Assembly (NCBI GenBank): GCA_900768685.1
Contig: CAAGDX010000024.1
Span: forward strand, 21,496 to 85,495
Reading direction: 5' to 3'
DNA from: Bacteroidales bacterium
Lineage (GTDB): Bacteria > Bacteroidota > Bacteroidia > Bacteroidales > Muribaculaceae
Length of the DNA: 64,000 nucleotides
Part shown: positions 43,101-52,800 of the stretch, one piece after another
Layout of the letters: every line of letters begins with the position of its first letter
Numbering within the stretch: the first letter of the stretch is position 1
Program-made: the position numbers and the translations under genes
The notes under the pieces: model-generated
What the model was told of the DNA's origin: nothing
The model's input: the letters and a program-made list of their open reading frames with translations, nothing else
Database searches by the model: none

Positions 43101-43952
43101 TGCAGAGCAATAATTTGAAAGCGGTTCAACTCCGTGCTTTGCAGCAACTGCGGAGTTAGAACAAGCAGCGCCTGCAGGAGAAATACCAAAACGCACCCAT
43201 GGCTTTGTGCTTTGAACCATATCCCACACACCTTTTACCATGAGATTTATGTTATTGCGTCGCCAGTCACCATAAGAGAGTTTTGTACCTGAATTTTTAT
43301 ATGTGCTGTAGTCATCTGCGGAAGATGATTCAGGTATGCTGTTGGGATAAAAATAGTCGTCAAACACAAGTCCGTCAACATCATAATTTGAAATGATATC
43401 TTCACATACGTCTATAATTCTCTGGCGTGCGGCAGCAAGACCCGGATTGAGGATTGTTATATCTCCATCTGAGTTTGAATAAGAAATAAGCCAACCATTG
43501 TTTTTGAGTTGTTGGTCTTGAGTGGTACTCCACTGAGTACCGGTGGACCAGCGGTAAGGGTTCACCCATGCATGACATTCAAGTCCGCGTTTATGACATT
43601 CTTCTATACAAAATGCCAGCGGATCCCATGAGGGAGCACTGCCGCGAGAACCTGTAAGGAAACTGGACCAAGGCTCATACTTGGAATTATACATTGCATC
43701 GCACATAGAGCGAACTTGGAAAAAGACAACCTGGAAGCCATCATTTTTGAACTGGTCCAGATAGCCTGTCAATTCATTTTTCTGTGTTGTTGCAACTGAA
43801 GAACCTGTACCTGTTGTAGTCGGCCAATCAAGTGCCCAAACTGTAGTGAGCCACACAGCTCGGAATTCTCTCTTAATGTAGTTATCTGCCATTACAGAGA
43901 AGGACACAGAAAGTAGGAAAATTGTAACAAGGATTAGTTTAATTTTATTCAT
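40194..43952 (-). CDS. Secreted GH10-like (DUF187) protein with Fn3 repeats and T9SS domain
   Basis: The 1252-residue product has a signal peptide (IKLILVTIFLLSVSFSVMA) and, at residues 25-400, a glycosyl-hydrolase-like GHL10/DUF187 domain: REFRAVWLTTVWALDWP, FQVVFFQVRSMCDAMYNSKY, ECHAWVNPYR and VDGLVFDDYFYPN with paired aspartates. Related YngK-like proteins are thought to act on cell-wall or other glycans; the substrate here is unknown. It is followed by a fibronectin-like domain, three tandem repeats of about 95 residues ending in (A/T)xYYWRVT-type strands, a beta-propeller-like segment and a T9SS sorting domain (VEIYTVSGIKV, then GLVKGVYLAKF). It has its own promoter at 43981-44010 and terminator at 40122-40163. 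Confidence 0.88.
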   Translation of the reverse strand: MNKIKLILVTIFLLSVSFSVMADNYIKREFRAVWLTTVWALDWPTTTGTGSSVATTQKNELTGYLDQFKNDGFQVVFFQVRSMCDAMYNSKYEPWSSFLTGSRGSAPSWDPLAFCIEECHKRGLECHAWVNPYRWSTGTQWSTTQDQQLKNNGWLISYSNSDGDITILNPGLAAARQRIIDVCEDIISNYDVDGLVFDDYFYPNSIPESSSADDYSTYKNSGTKLSYGDWRRNNINLMVKGVWDMVQSTKPWVRFGISPAGAACSNSAVAAKHGVEPLSNYCSANDWQYAQIYSDPVQWLEDGTIDYISPQLYWISTHSTNPFGPMTKWWSIVANQFGRHHYASHSLSFLSSNTTSNWAEVAKQIQYSRDYTVDNCPGAVMYNTRPITGKGGYGTGVGEYLYEKKFMAKALPPAMTWKTASDPGKVQNFTKSGTTLSWSSLGDNVRYTVYAIPTYISKESAQATIASGIDANYLLGISYSTSFTLSTGIADESSYYYAVCPFDRYGNEYEPTYSDENYEPATKVTLKSPINSAVVSSPATFKWSAVSGATYKLQISKSNDFTNVAITKTGLTGNSASVDILSLGESATCYWRVITSETGKVDTSSDVATFKTAEFPSITGLSLTSPANNSTVADGQSVSFSWAAVTGASYKFELAKDASFSNLVKSLDLTSNSTSVAMSELTYSTKYYWRVTATKTGYKTSTTSTWNFTTPTLDPAPSVTLVSPASGTVINSDFILKFTSANVDSYKVELSRSSDFITIAKTINVTPTSGSTQQCSVSVSDLASGTYYWRVTTIKSGYMPTVSTAWSLILDIYGNEDGYTVKKDPAAYTVPTLYQFENLWIRSVDSDFDNIPARTDYNFNRGMCVIDGIIYLVGRETNDSASDCYIDRYNAATGEYIGQLTLSSDVKAYFFPCNDVLKDDAGNLLTSNLTINITSGPLVIHKINKNTGDATLVASLSYTSAVRIDHCAVKGDVESGNFYVLAGTKGDTVIKWTYSAGKLASTKTMQYGELYPSSASEPGLSVRVYPKDDNTFFSNATMIHPTLYDFTSGDIVSSFEKNTENEPLYEYANGFAHFTINNVNYMVYSYNTVYTEDAYNFIGGPHQFRIATVGSDYNFSSVAPLVTFPEGGLGNEYSFYGDELIDYEYEYTADGDVCGANIYFYIPANGLAAYKLVDNRATTLAMEFNSDKFAVTLGENALFANAPADVEIYTVSGIKVAAEKGITRVSTAGLVKGVYLAKFKSEIGNKIIKFVK

Positions 43953-43980
43953 GTTAATGTTTATGTTTTAGTTTCTGCTG

Positions 43981-44010
43981 CAAATTTATAAATTATTCAA
44001 AAAACTGCAA
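43981..44010 (-). promoter_or_regulatory. Promoter of the GH10-like gene
   Basis: On the minus strand TTG (44010-44008), 19 bases and TAAATTTG (43988-43981), 29 bases before the start codon. Confidence 0.78.
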
Positions 44011-44138
44011 ACAAAAAAATAAAAAAATTTACAAATTGTAGCATAATTGCAAAAATGATTACAATATTTGCGGATTTTTCTTCACAAAATATGCTGTACA
44101 ACATATTTTTGAAAAAAATTTCGGCATAATTATAAGAG

Positions 44139-44226
44139 ATAGCTATTATAGCTACCTTAGCTAATTTAGCTACCTTAGCTATTTTATCAGATTTTGCTAT
44201 CTTAGCAAATTTAGCTATTTAGCAAA
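44139..44226. repeat. TTAGCTA-rich tandem array between divergent genes
   Basis: Two adjacent 18-mers TAGCTACCTTAGCTAATT (44149-44166) and a copy with one change (44167-44184) are followed by diverged versions to 44226. AGCTA or AGCAA recurs every 7-11 bases. The array is flanked by AT-rich sequence with no gene. It lies between the -7 boxes of the GH10-like gene and the second subtilase gene. The rest of 43953-44415 holds only promoters and leaders. Confidence 0.75.
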
Positions 44227-44327
44227 AAAGGTTTCGGTTTTTGCCGCATAATCTTGCAAAAATAAAGAAATTTGCATAAAACAGTAAAAAATTGCAATAC
44301 AAACGCGTAAAATTAAAAATAAAGTAT

Positions 44328-44335
44328 TACCTTTG
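44328..44335 (+). promoter_or_regulatory. -7 element of the second subtilase gene
   Basis: TACCTTTG lies 80 bases before the ATG at 44416. No TTG box at the normal distance. The predicted leader is about 75 bases. Confidence 0.5.
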
Positions 44336-44415
44336 CGGCTCATTAACAAAAAAATCATATATAAACGTATCCAAAACATTATCATAAACTCACATTATTA
44401 CAATTTCCAAAGGTT

Positions 44416-46590
44416 ATGAAATTATATTTTACATTGCTTACGGCACTGGTTGCGGGAAGCAGCCTGTTTGCCCAAGAAAAACTTGATTTGGCATCAAGAT
44501 GCTTTATTAATGAGAAGAGTGAACTAAGCGAACCAAGTCGCCTCAAAAGCACGAAAGTAGAAACAGAAAAGTATCAAGGAGTGATTATCCGCCTTGAGGA
44601 AGGTCAGTCGCTGAAAGAACTGGAAGAAGCAGGTATTGATGTTTCTTTTGTTATTGCAGACAAATTTGTGGTAACAAACGTTACTCGCGAACAGATGGCA
44701 AAATTAGACGTTATGGAGTCCGTCAGAAGCGTAAATGCCTCACAAATGAAATATGCCAAAAACAATGAAGCTCGTGCATCTGTAGGTGTGGATAAAATTC
44801 ATGCCGGTACGGATTTAGCAAAAGCATACGATGGCTCCGGAGTTGTGGTAGGTATTATTGATTGCGGATTTGACCCTAATCACATCAATTTTTACAATTC
44901 CTCACTCACGGAAAGCCGTGTAAAACACATGTATGTCTATACTCAGGACTCAAACACAGGAGCTGTCAGCAAAACTGACTATGCGAGCAATCTTTCATCT
45001 TTCACTTCCGACAACAGCGGTGAATGTCACGGAACACACACTTCCGGTATCGCTGTTGGAGGTTACAAATACAAGGATGCCGAAAATGATTTTCACGGAA
45101 TGGCACCTGCCTCTGATATAGTGCTATGTGCAGGTTCCTTTTCAGACAACATTCTTCTCCAGGCGGTGGCAGACATCAAGGCATACGCAGAAAGCGTAAA
45201 CAAACCTGCCGTTATCAATATGTCGCTTGGTGCAAATGAAGGACCACATGACGGTAGCGACAACTTCACTGCTGCACTGAACGAATACGCAAAAGATATT
45301 CCTATCTGTATTTCATCAGGTAACGAAGCAGGAGAAAAAATCGCTATCACAAAGACACTTTCCGCTGCAAGCACCCGTGCACAGCGAATCCAAACGGCTC
45401 TTGTGCCAAGTGAAACTCTGCAATCAAAAAGTTCTTACTACCAGGCATACGGCACGCTCTACATCAATGCTGATGACGACCAAGACTTGAGCGTTTCTTT
45501 CCTCATTGTAAATAAATCCGACTATTCAAATGTTTGTGCCTTGACGGTAACGAACGATGTACAGTTCCTTTCAAACTCCTCTATAGCTGAAAGCGGACAC
45601 AAAACAGACACAAACTTTGACAAGTACTACCAATCTTCATACGTGGGTGCTGTGAAATACGTAAACGAAGTTACAGGCAAAACGCAAGTACAATTTGCTT
45701 TCAAACTTATCAATAAAAGCACTTCAACAACTGTATTACCTGTCGTAATTGTTGTTGGTAAAGACGGTCAAACACTCTATGCATACGCCGACGGATATTA
45801 CACAAACTTGATGTCCGGCAGTTCCACATTTGATGAACCTACAGACAACGGTACTATCAACAATATGGCTTGCGGCAAAAATACTATCTCCGTTGGTGCT
45901 TACGTCACCAAAAACGCAAATCCATACACCGGCAACACTATAGGTGACATTGCTTATTTCTCTTCATACGGCAGTCTTTGCGACGGACGTCAGTTGCCTA
46001 CAATCTCCGCTCCGGGTTGTGCTCTTGTTTCTTCTCTCAGCCAACCTTTTGTAGAAGGCGGCAACTATAATTCAACTTACTATCCAAAAACTTTTGGCGG
46101 CAAGTTCAACAATCGCTACCACTATTGGACTCCTATGCAAGGTACATCTATGGCAGCACCTGTGATGACCGGAACCGTTGCACTGTGGCTGCAAGCAAAT
46201 CCGGAACTCACTCCGGCGGAAATTGCAGAAATTGCACAAAGCACTGCCGTAAAAACGAGCTATTACAGTTCCGCTTGGGGCCCTGCCGGACAACTTAATG
46301 CATACGAAGGTCTCAAAGCCGCACTGGAAACAACAAGTGCCGAACGACTTATTGCAGACAAAAAAGCACCTGTTCTCGTATCTCGCAACGGTTCAGACTA
46401 TGAAGTATTCGTAGCCAATGCAGACAATGTTGACGTGACCGTTTACAACATGGCAGGCAGCAAAGTGGCTTCCACATCATCTTTCGGTAACACTGCAAAC
46501 ATCAATACGAGCAACTTGATGAAAGGCGTTTACGTTATCAGCGTAACTTCCGCCGGTGTCACTCACAAAGAAAAAATTGTAGTCCGCTAA
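44416..46590 (+). CDS. Second secreted subtilisin-like peptidase with T9SS sorting domain
   Basis: This 724-residue paralogue of the protein at 23640-25790 has the same plan: signal peptide (FTLLTALVAGSSLFA), propeptide (VIIRLEEGQSLKELEEAGID), S8 domain with Asp149 (GIIDCGFDPNH), His205 (GECHGTHTSG) and Ser in QGTSMAAPVMTG, and a sorting domain (YEVFVANADNVDVTVYNMAG, then LMKGVYVISV) at the end. Long segments align with the first paralogue without gaps, for example VINMSLGxNxGPHDGSDxF. A cysteine lies right next to the catalytic Asp (DCGFD rather than DGGFD). It should be exported through SprA and act on the surface or outside the cell. Confidence 0.9.
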   Translation: MKLYFTLLTALVAGSSLFAQEKLDLASRCFINEKSELSEPSRLKSTKVETEKYQGVIIRLEEGQSLKELEEAGIDVSFVIADKFVVTNVTREQMAKLDVMESVRSVNASQMKYAKNNEARASVGVDKIHAGTDLAKAYDGSGVVVGIIDCGFDPNHINFYNSSLTESRVKHMYVYTQDSNTGAVSKTDYASNLSSFTSDNSGECHGTHTSGIAVGGYKYKDAENDFHGMAPASDIVLCAGSFSDNILLQAVADIKAYAESVNKPAVINMSLGANEGPHDGSDNFTAALNEYAKDIPICISSGNEAGEKIAITKTLSAASTRAQRIQTALVPSETLQSKSSYYQAYGTLYINADDDQDLSVSFLIVNKSDYSNVCALTVTNDVQFLSNSSIAESGHKTDTNFDKYYQSSYVGAVKYVNEVTGKTQVQFAFKLINKSTSTTVLPVVIVVGKDGQTLYAYADGYYTNLMSGSSTFDEPTDNGTINNMACGKNTISVGAYVTKNANPYTGNTIGDIAYFSSYGSLCDGRQLPTISAPGCALVSSLSQPFVEGGNYNSTYYPKTFGGKFNNRYHYWTPMQGTSMAAPVMTGTVALWLQANPELTPAEIAEIAQSTAVKTSYYSSAWGPAGQLNAYEGLKAALETTSAERLIADKKAPVLVSRNGSDYEVFVANADNVDVTVYNMAGSKVASTSSFGNTANINTSNLMKGVYVISVTSAGVTHKEKIVVR

Positions 46591-46740
46591 CGCCAACTTA
46601 TATAATTCCGCTGATTCAAACAGAATATATAATAGGGTGTAACATCTCCCAAACACAAAACACCTATTATATATAATAATGTAAAGCAACAAACAGTGTG
46701 AAACACTAATTCTCAACAAACATAAATACTATTAACAGCG

Positions 46741-46780
46741 GGGGAGGAAACTTACGATTAAGTTTCCTCCCCTATTTTTT
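46741..46780 (+). terminator. Terminator after the second subtilase gene
   Basis: GGGGAGGAAACTT (46741-46753), loop ACGATT, AAGTTTCCTCCCC (46760-46772), then TATTTTTT. The 13-bp stem is perfect; it lies 150 bases past the stop codon. Confidence 0.9.
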
Positions 46781-46785
46781 ATTTA

Positions 46786-46824
46786 GAAAAAGCAGCGGAG
46801 GCGACTCGCAATGAGCCGCCTCCG
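46786..46824 (-). terminator. Terminator after the 2603-residue subtilase gene
   Basis: On the minus strand a 12-bp stem (46824-46813 with 46807-46796, one wobble) over a 5-base loop, then CTGC and TTTTTCT. It converges with the terminator at 46741-46780. Confidence 0.8.
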
Positions 46825-46851
46825 TATTTGGAATTATTATGAAAGAGTGAA

Positions 46852-49800
46852 TTACTTCTTCACAATAGAGTGTGTGAGAACTTTATCACCTGCTTTGACG
46901 TGGAGGATGTAAAGTCCGTCTGCGAGGTGTGCAACATTGAGTGCTGCCGGAACGCCAACGATGTTTTCAGATTTCTGACTGAAGACTTTGGCTCCGTTTT
47001 CACTGTAAATGCCGTACTCTACTTCACCGTTGAAGTCGCAAGAAACGTAAAGTGTTTCAACTACAGGGTTCGGATAAACGCTTACGGCTGCATCAACAGC
47101 AATGCTGTCCAAGCCTGCTTCTTTAGAAACTTCAATTGAGAAGATTACTGTAGTCTTAGCATATCCGTCACTTACCGTAATCTCAACATTTGTAGAACCT
47201 TCTTTTTCTCCGTAGAAGATTACTCCGGAAGCAGACTGATAGAAAGAAACAATACTTTCATCAATTACTTTCACTTGGTAAGAAAGTTCATCACCATCCG
47301 GGTCTGAGAAGTAATCTGCAAAGCGGAAAATAGGAGAAGTTTCTTCAAGACCGAGAAGCATATTGCTGATAGCTACATGTTCAGGAGCACGGTTTGTGTG
47401 TTCAACTGTGTAGTTTACAGTTGCACTTGATTCCTGATTGTAAGAATCAATAGCAGCAACAGTGAATGAGTAGTCGCCTGCAGTTTCATAGTCCGGTTTG
47501 ATTTCAACTTCCAGTTTAACCCAACCGCCTTCCACGAGGAGACCTTCTTCACCATTGTCGGTCACTTTACCACCATCGAGGATAGTAATATTCTTGATAG
47601 AAGAGATACCTGCGTTGTCTGTAAACAATACTGTCATATTGTCACCGTCCGCATCGCTGACAACAACGTCAACTGTTGGAGCAGACGCTTCCGGAACAAC
47701 GATAGCTTCCGTAGGAACAGTAATTACAGGAGTGTGGTTTCTGTCAAGAGTAATCGGGAAGTTAATTACAGGCATAGACGGGTCATTGCTCTTGATAACG
47801 AGCATAGCCTTGTTGCCTTCTTCCAGAGGAGCGGAAGCTGCATTGATAGCAAATTTGACGTCAAGTGATTCAGACGGTGCAATTTCACCTTCTTTTTCAG
47901 AATTGAGGAGTTTAACCCAAGGTGAACCCGGAACTGTCTCAATACAAGACATTACATATCCGAGTGAACCGTATTGATTCTTGAACAGAGCAGCAACGTC
48001 AAACCAGCCGTAGCCTTCCACAAATCCCATGTAGCGGAAGTCTGTTACAGGGTCTTCCTTATATACGATATAAGCCGGATACTGAACGCCTACAGGATAA
48101 GTAATGCGTACATAGAATTCTTGACCCGGGTTGATATATACCGCACGGTCCAGAGTTGCAATAACGAAGCGTGCATTTTCCATCTTATCAATAACGAGTG
48201 CACCCTTGCCAATCACATTACCGTTTTCATAGTCATTACCTGCCACAATTTCAACTTCAAACTCTGCATTTGTGATGTATGAACCATCCTGATTGCTGAG
48301 TTGAGTAGCAAAGTAAACATGAGAGATGTTGAATCCTTCTTCCGGTGCTACGAAGTGAGTAGCGGAAATATACTTGGAGTATGTGTTACCGGCTCCATAA
48401 GAGTAAGAAGGACCTTCAAGTGATTTATGGAAGAGAATGTTGTTGTACTCAAAGTCAGAAGGACCATCATATAAGGTTGTAGGAACGTCAAGCGGTTTTA
48501 TTTCCTTGCTCAGATTTTTCTGAAGTTCTGCAAGCTGAGTTTCAGAGAGTTCTGCTTTCACAGAGAGCGGAGCGATGCCACCGCCTTCATCTTCTTCAAC
48601 TACTTCGCCTACACCTGTCGGGTCAAGACGGAGAGAATAAGTGAGCTTGTAGTTACCTTCGTTAGAAATATTGAGCACTTCTTCGCTTGTAAAGTCCGGA
48701 GCTGCATTAACGATAGCAATTTCGCTCTTATCAAGCCAGAGTTCCGGAACATCTGTAACGATGAACTTGAGGTCCACTGTCTTAGTGAGCTCACTTTCGC
48801 CATCAAGGGTATATGTAAATGTGAGTGGGAGTGAATATTCGCCTATAGTAGCGTAGCAATCCCAAGACATTGGCATAGAGAGGAGCAGTGGCTGTGAAGG
48901 AGTAACCTCAATAGGCATGCCGCGATAGAAATCGTAAGCCTGCCATTGGAGAGTGGTTTCTCCTGTAAAGTAGTCCGGAATCAACATTTGTGCAAGGAGC
49001 ATGAACATCGGGTATTCATCTGCATCAAGAGGACTATCGTAAGCAATGTCAAGGATAGTCATAGGAGCAGTACCTGTGTTCTGAACCTGGAACTGGATTT
49101 CATACGGGCTACCGTTGTAAAGCACGCCCGGACCTGATTCTTCACTTGGAGTTTCCTGGTATCCTGCCACGTGTTCAAGTGAGAGAGCACCCGGGAATAC
49201 AGGGTTAGCAGCACCTGTAATAGTGATATTTACAGGGAATGAGATTTTCTCCTTGTGAGGAACATTAGTGTTGATAATAACGGCATCGCTATAGTCGCCT
49301 GCCATCTTGTTTGTATTGACGTTCAGAGTTACAGTCTTGCTTGCGGAAGGCTCGACAGATGCTTCTGCCACAGGGCTGAACTGAACGGCATTGCCAAACT
49401 GGATGTAGCGGTCCGGAAGGAGGAAGTATTGACTGCCACCTTCGTTGCAAGCACCGGCAAGACCGAATGTATCATAGATAATAGCATAGTCGCCCACTCC
49501 CTTGTACTGATACTTGAATGAACCGTCTTTTTTCATAATGAGCTGGAAGCATACTCCGATGTTCATTGAGTTACCGTATTCCATCCAAGACACAACCACT
49601 TCATTTTCAGTCATATAGTGGTAAGTACCGGCAGTAGCGTTGTTATCCATAGTGTGGAGACCCCAGTAAGGTGCTATGATATTGGTGTAGATAGACCCTG
49701 TCGGGAATTCTGCAGGAGGTTCCGGCCAAATCTTTTCATCACTACGTTTAGTGAATGAAACGAAACCGGTGTTGTAGATATACATCTTAGAGTATTTCTG

Positions 49801-52800
49801 ACCATAGAACGGGAATTCGAATGGAAGATTTACTTCAAGGTAATCGTTAGCATTGTAATAAGAGAAGCTGTTGCGGTCACCAAGTCCGTTTTCAATGTCA
49901 ACCCATTCAAACTTCACGTTTTCGTCATCAACAGATGCACTATAAACGTATGAAACCTTTGCATCTGCAACACTCGGGTCGTTTACGCTTGTGAATGCAC
50001 CCGGAACGATAGAATAAACGAGAGTTTCATTTCCGGAGTTTGTGATAGTGAGTTCTTTTGAAAGTTCCGCACCGCTTTCCACAGTTTCAGAAATTTCTGA
50101 AATGCTGAGGTCTGCTTCCGGGCTACCGATTACTTGACCTTTAATTGAATAAGTTCTGATATCATCACCTGTGAAGATAACATTCAAATTTGCAGAATAA
50201 GTACCTTCATTGTATGTATTCATTGTGATAATGAAGTCCTTAGACATACCCGGTTTTATCTCGGTTGGGGCAAAGTCTATTGCAAACACATCTGAATTTA
50301 TTTCTGCAAATTCAACACCAATGGAATATCGACCGATATTCTCCACTGTGAATACTGCTTTAGCATCAGAATTGCGGAAAACTTGTCCGAAATCAATAGT
50401 TTCTTGTTTTACAGAAACTTCAGGGAAAAGGTCACCGATAATATTAGCATTGAAAGTAGCGTATGCAGTGGCATTATTCGGGTCGTTTGTTTCAATAGCG
50501 AGGCGGTTTGTGATTTTGCCTGCAACCATAGTATCATCACCTTGAATAGTAGCAGTAACTTCCACACTTTCACCCGGGCTTACAATACCGTAAGCAGGAG
50601 TAATGCCTTTCACAAAGTATGGAGCCGGAGCTTCAAACTTAACAGATGTTTTTGTTTGGAACTGTTTATAGACCTGTCCTGCAGGGTCTTCGCTTGTACC
50701 CCAGTAGTCTGCAATGTCTGAAGATGTAACAACGAGAGCATCTGCATTTGCTTCGTCCTTAATACCGCAGAAGAGTGTAGAACCACCCTGGAAGAGACGA
50801 TCTACTTCCACTTCATTACCCCAATCATCGTAGCCCATTTCAGTTCTTTCATAGTCATCATAGAAGATTTCTATGTCACCGTTTGCAGAGAGCATGATGC
50901 GGAATGAAATCGGAGAAGTTTCAACATCGTATTTCACGGCAAGGACATTATCGTATTTTACAACGAATTTGCCGTCTTGCTTAGCGTATGTAACGTGTGA
51001 ATTAGGACCGAACTGGAGTTGGTGTCCGTATGCTGAGATGTATGCCACTCCTTGAAGACTTGAAGAAGTAGGCGTCAGCGGCGGGAAGTGATTGTATTCA
51101 CCTACAGAGAATGCAAGACCGCCAAGGCTGTTGATATAAACTTCATTGTAATATTTTCCATAGAACGGGAAGTTAAAACCGAGAGCTATTGGCTTGGTAT
51201 TCTTCACATTGTCTGTGAATACAGACGTTACTTCCGTTTCACCGATAAGTTCGGGATTGCCGTCATAAGTAAAGCTTGTAGCATCACCGAGGTTTGAGAG
51301 CGTAGAATAGCCGAACTTGTGAGAAGCCTTGCCGTTTGATGCCTCAATCTGTTGGTCGGAGAATTTCGGGAATACGTATTCAAGAGGATAGTTACCTTCG
51401 TTCTTGATTGTAAACTTGCTTTCAACAGGTTCTGCAGCCACATTTATGTCGCCAAGTTCCGTTACAGCCGGTTCAACAACAATCTTAGCCGGGTCTATAG
51501 CCACACCTTGAACATATACCTTAAATTCAATTCCTGCCGCACTCTTGAATGTAACGGTAGCGGAATTTACACCTGCAACTGTAGGAGTGTAGATGATTTT
51601 GAATTTAGCGGAGCTGCGTGCTGCAAAGCCGCTTGAAGGAACGTCTTTCAGAGTGAAATCCGGAGAGCTGATAGTCCAGCTACTTGACTGGAGATAGCCA
51701 TAGTTTCCTGTAAATACGCCGTAACCGTTGTTATACACTTCCACTTCAACAGTTTTGCTCTGACCAAGGAGAAGTGAACCAAAGTTAACAACTTTTGCAG
51801 GAGCCATTTCCGGTTTGTTGTTCTTCACTGTGACGGTAACAGGGATTACAATGCTGTTCTTTTCGCTTTCGTTAGTAGTGAAAGAAACATTGAACTTATA
51901 TGTACCGTTCACAAGTTTCTGACCGTCGTTTTGGATAGCAACTTCCTGAGTTTCACCTTGTTTTACAGTGCCTTCAGCAGGGGTGAGGCTGAATACCTTG
52001 TCCCAAGCCGGGTTTTTGCTGATAGCAGCGATAGTCCAGGAAATGTTTTCACCAAGTGATTCGTATGGACTGCCTTTGAGAGCTTCCACAAGTGGAGTCC
52101 ATGTAGCACCACCGTCGCAGCTCATGTAGCTGTAGCCTGCCCAAGCGTAGTTAGACTTACCAAGACCGAGCTGATAGCCGTTTGAATTGCTTTCTGCCGG
52201 ATAATGAACCACTACCCAGAATGATTCGCCCGGAGCAAAGTGAATCTGCTCTGTAAGCTGAATTTGTATGCCTGAATAGAAGTAAGACGGAGTGATATCC
52301 TGGAGCATATTTGCCGGAACAAGTGCACCGCCACTTTTGTAAATCTGAACTATAGGGTTCTTACCGTAAGTGGAAGTAACCTGAACGTGTGTGAGGTTAA
52401 ATCCTTCCGGATAGAGTTCTTCGTCAACAAGGAAATACTGTGCCTGAGAGTTTGGCAGAGACTTGTCTTCTTCACCTATGCTTGCCCAGTATTCGGAATA
52501 GTATTGGAGTGAAATAGGATAGTCTGTTGCACTGAAATCTGCAGTATTGAATTTTTCAGAAGTATTTGCATACAATTCAGCACCGATGCGGCTCTTGAGT
52601 TTACCGATTACGCCGGGAGCGGAAAGATTGCCGCTCAGAGATTTTGTAGCCGGAGTATAAGTTTTTGTAGCAATCTTGCCGGACCATTTGAGGAGACCTT
52701 CATCATTGTTGCCGATATTGAAAATAGCGGAACCGCTGAGTGAAGAAGCAGCATCAATAGTCATCGTGAGTGAAGACTTATCCACAGTCATAAGCGGACC

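Noticed and set aside
44139..44226. CRISPR-like or attachment-site reading of the TTAGCTA array
   Set aside because: The repeats are short, contiguous and lack spacers; no integrase or phage gene is nearby.
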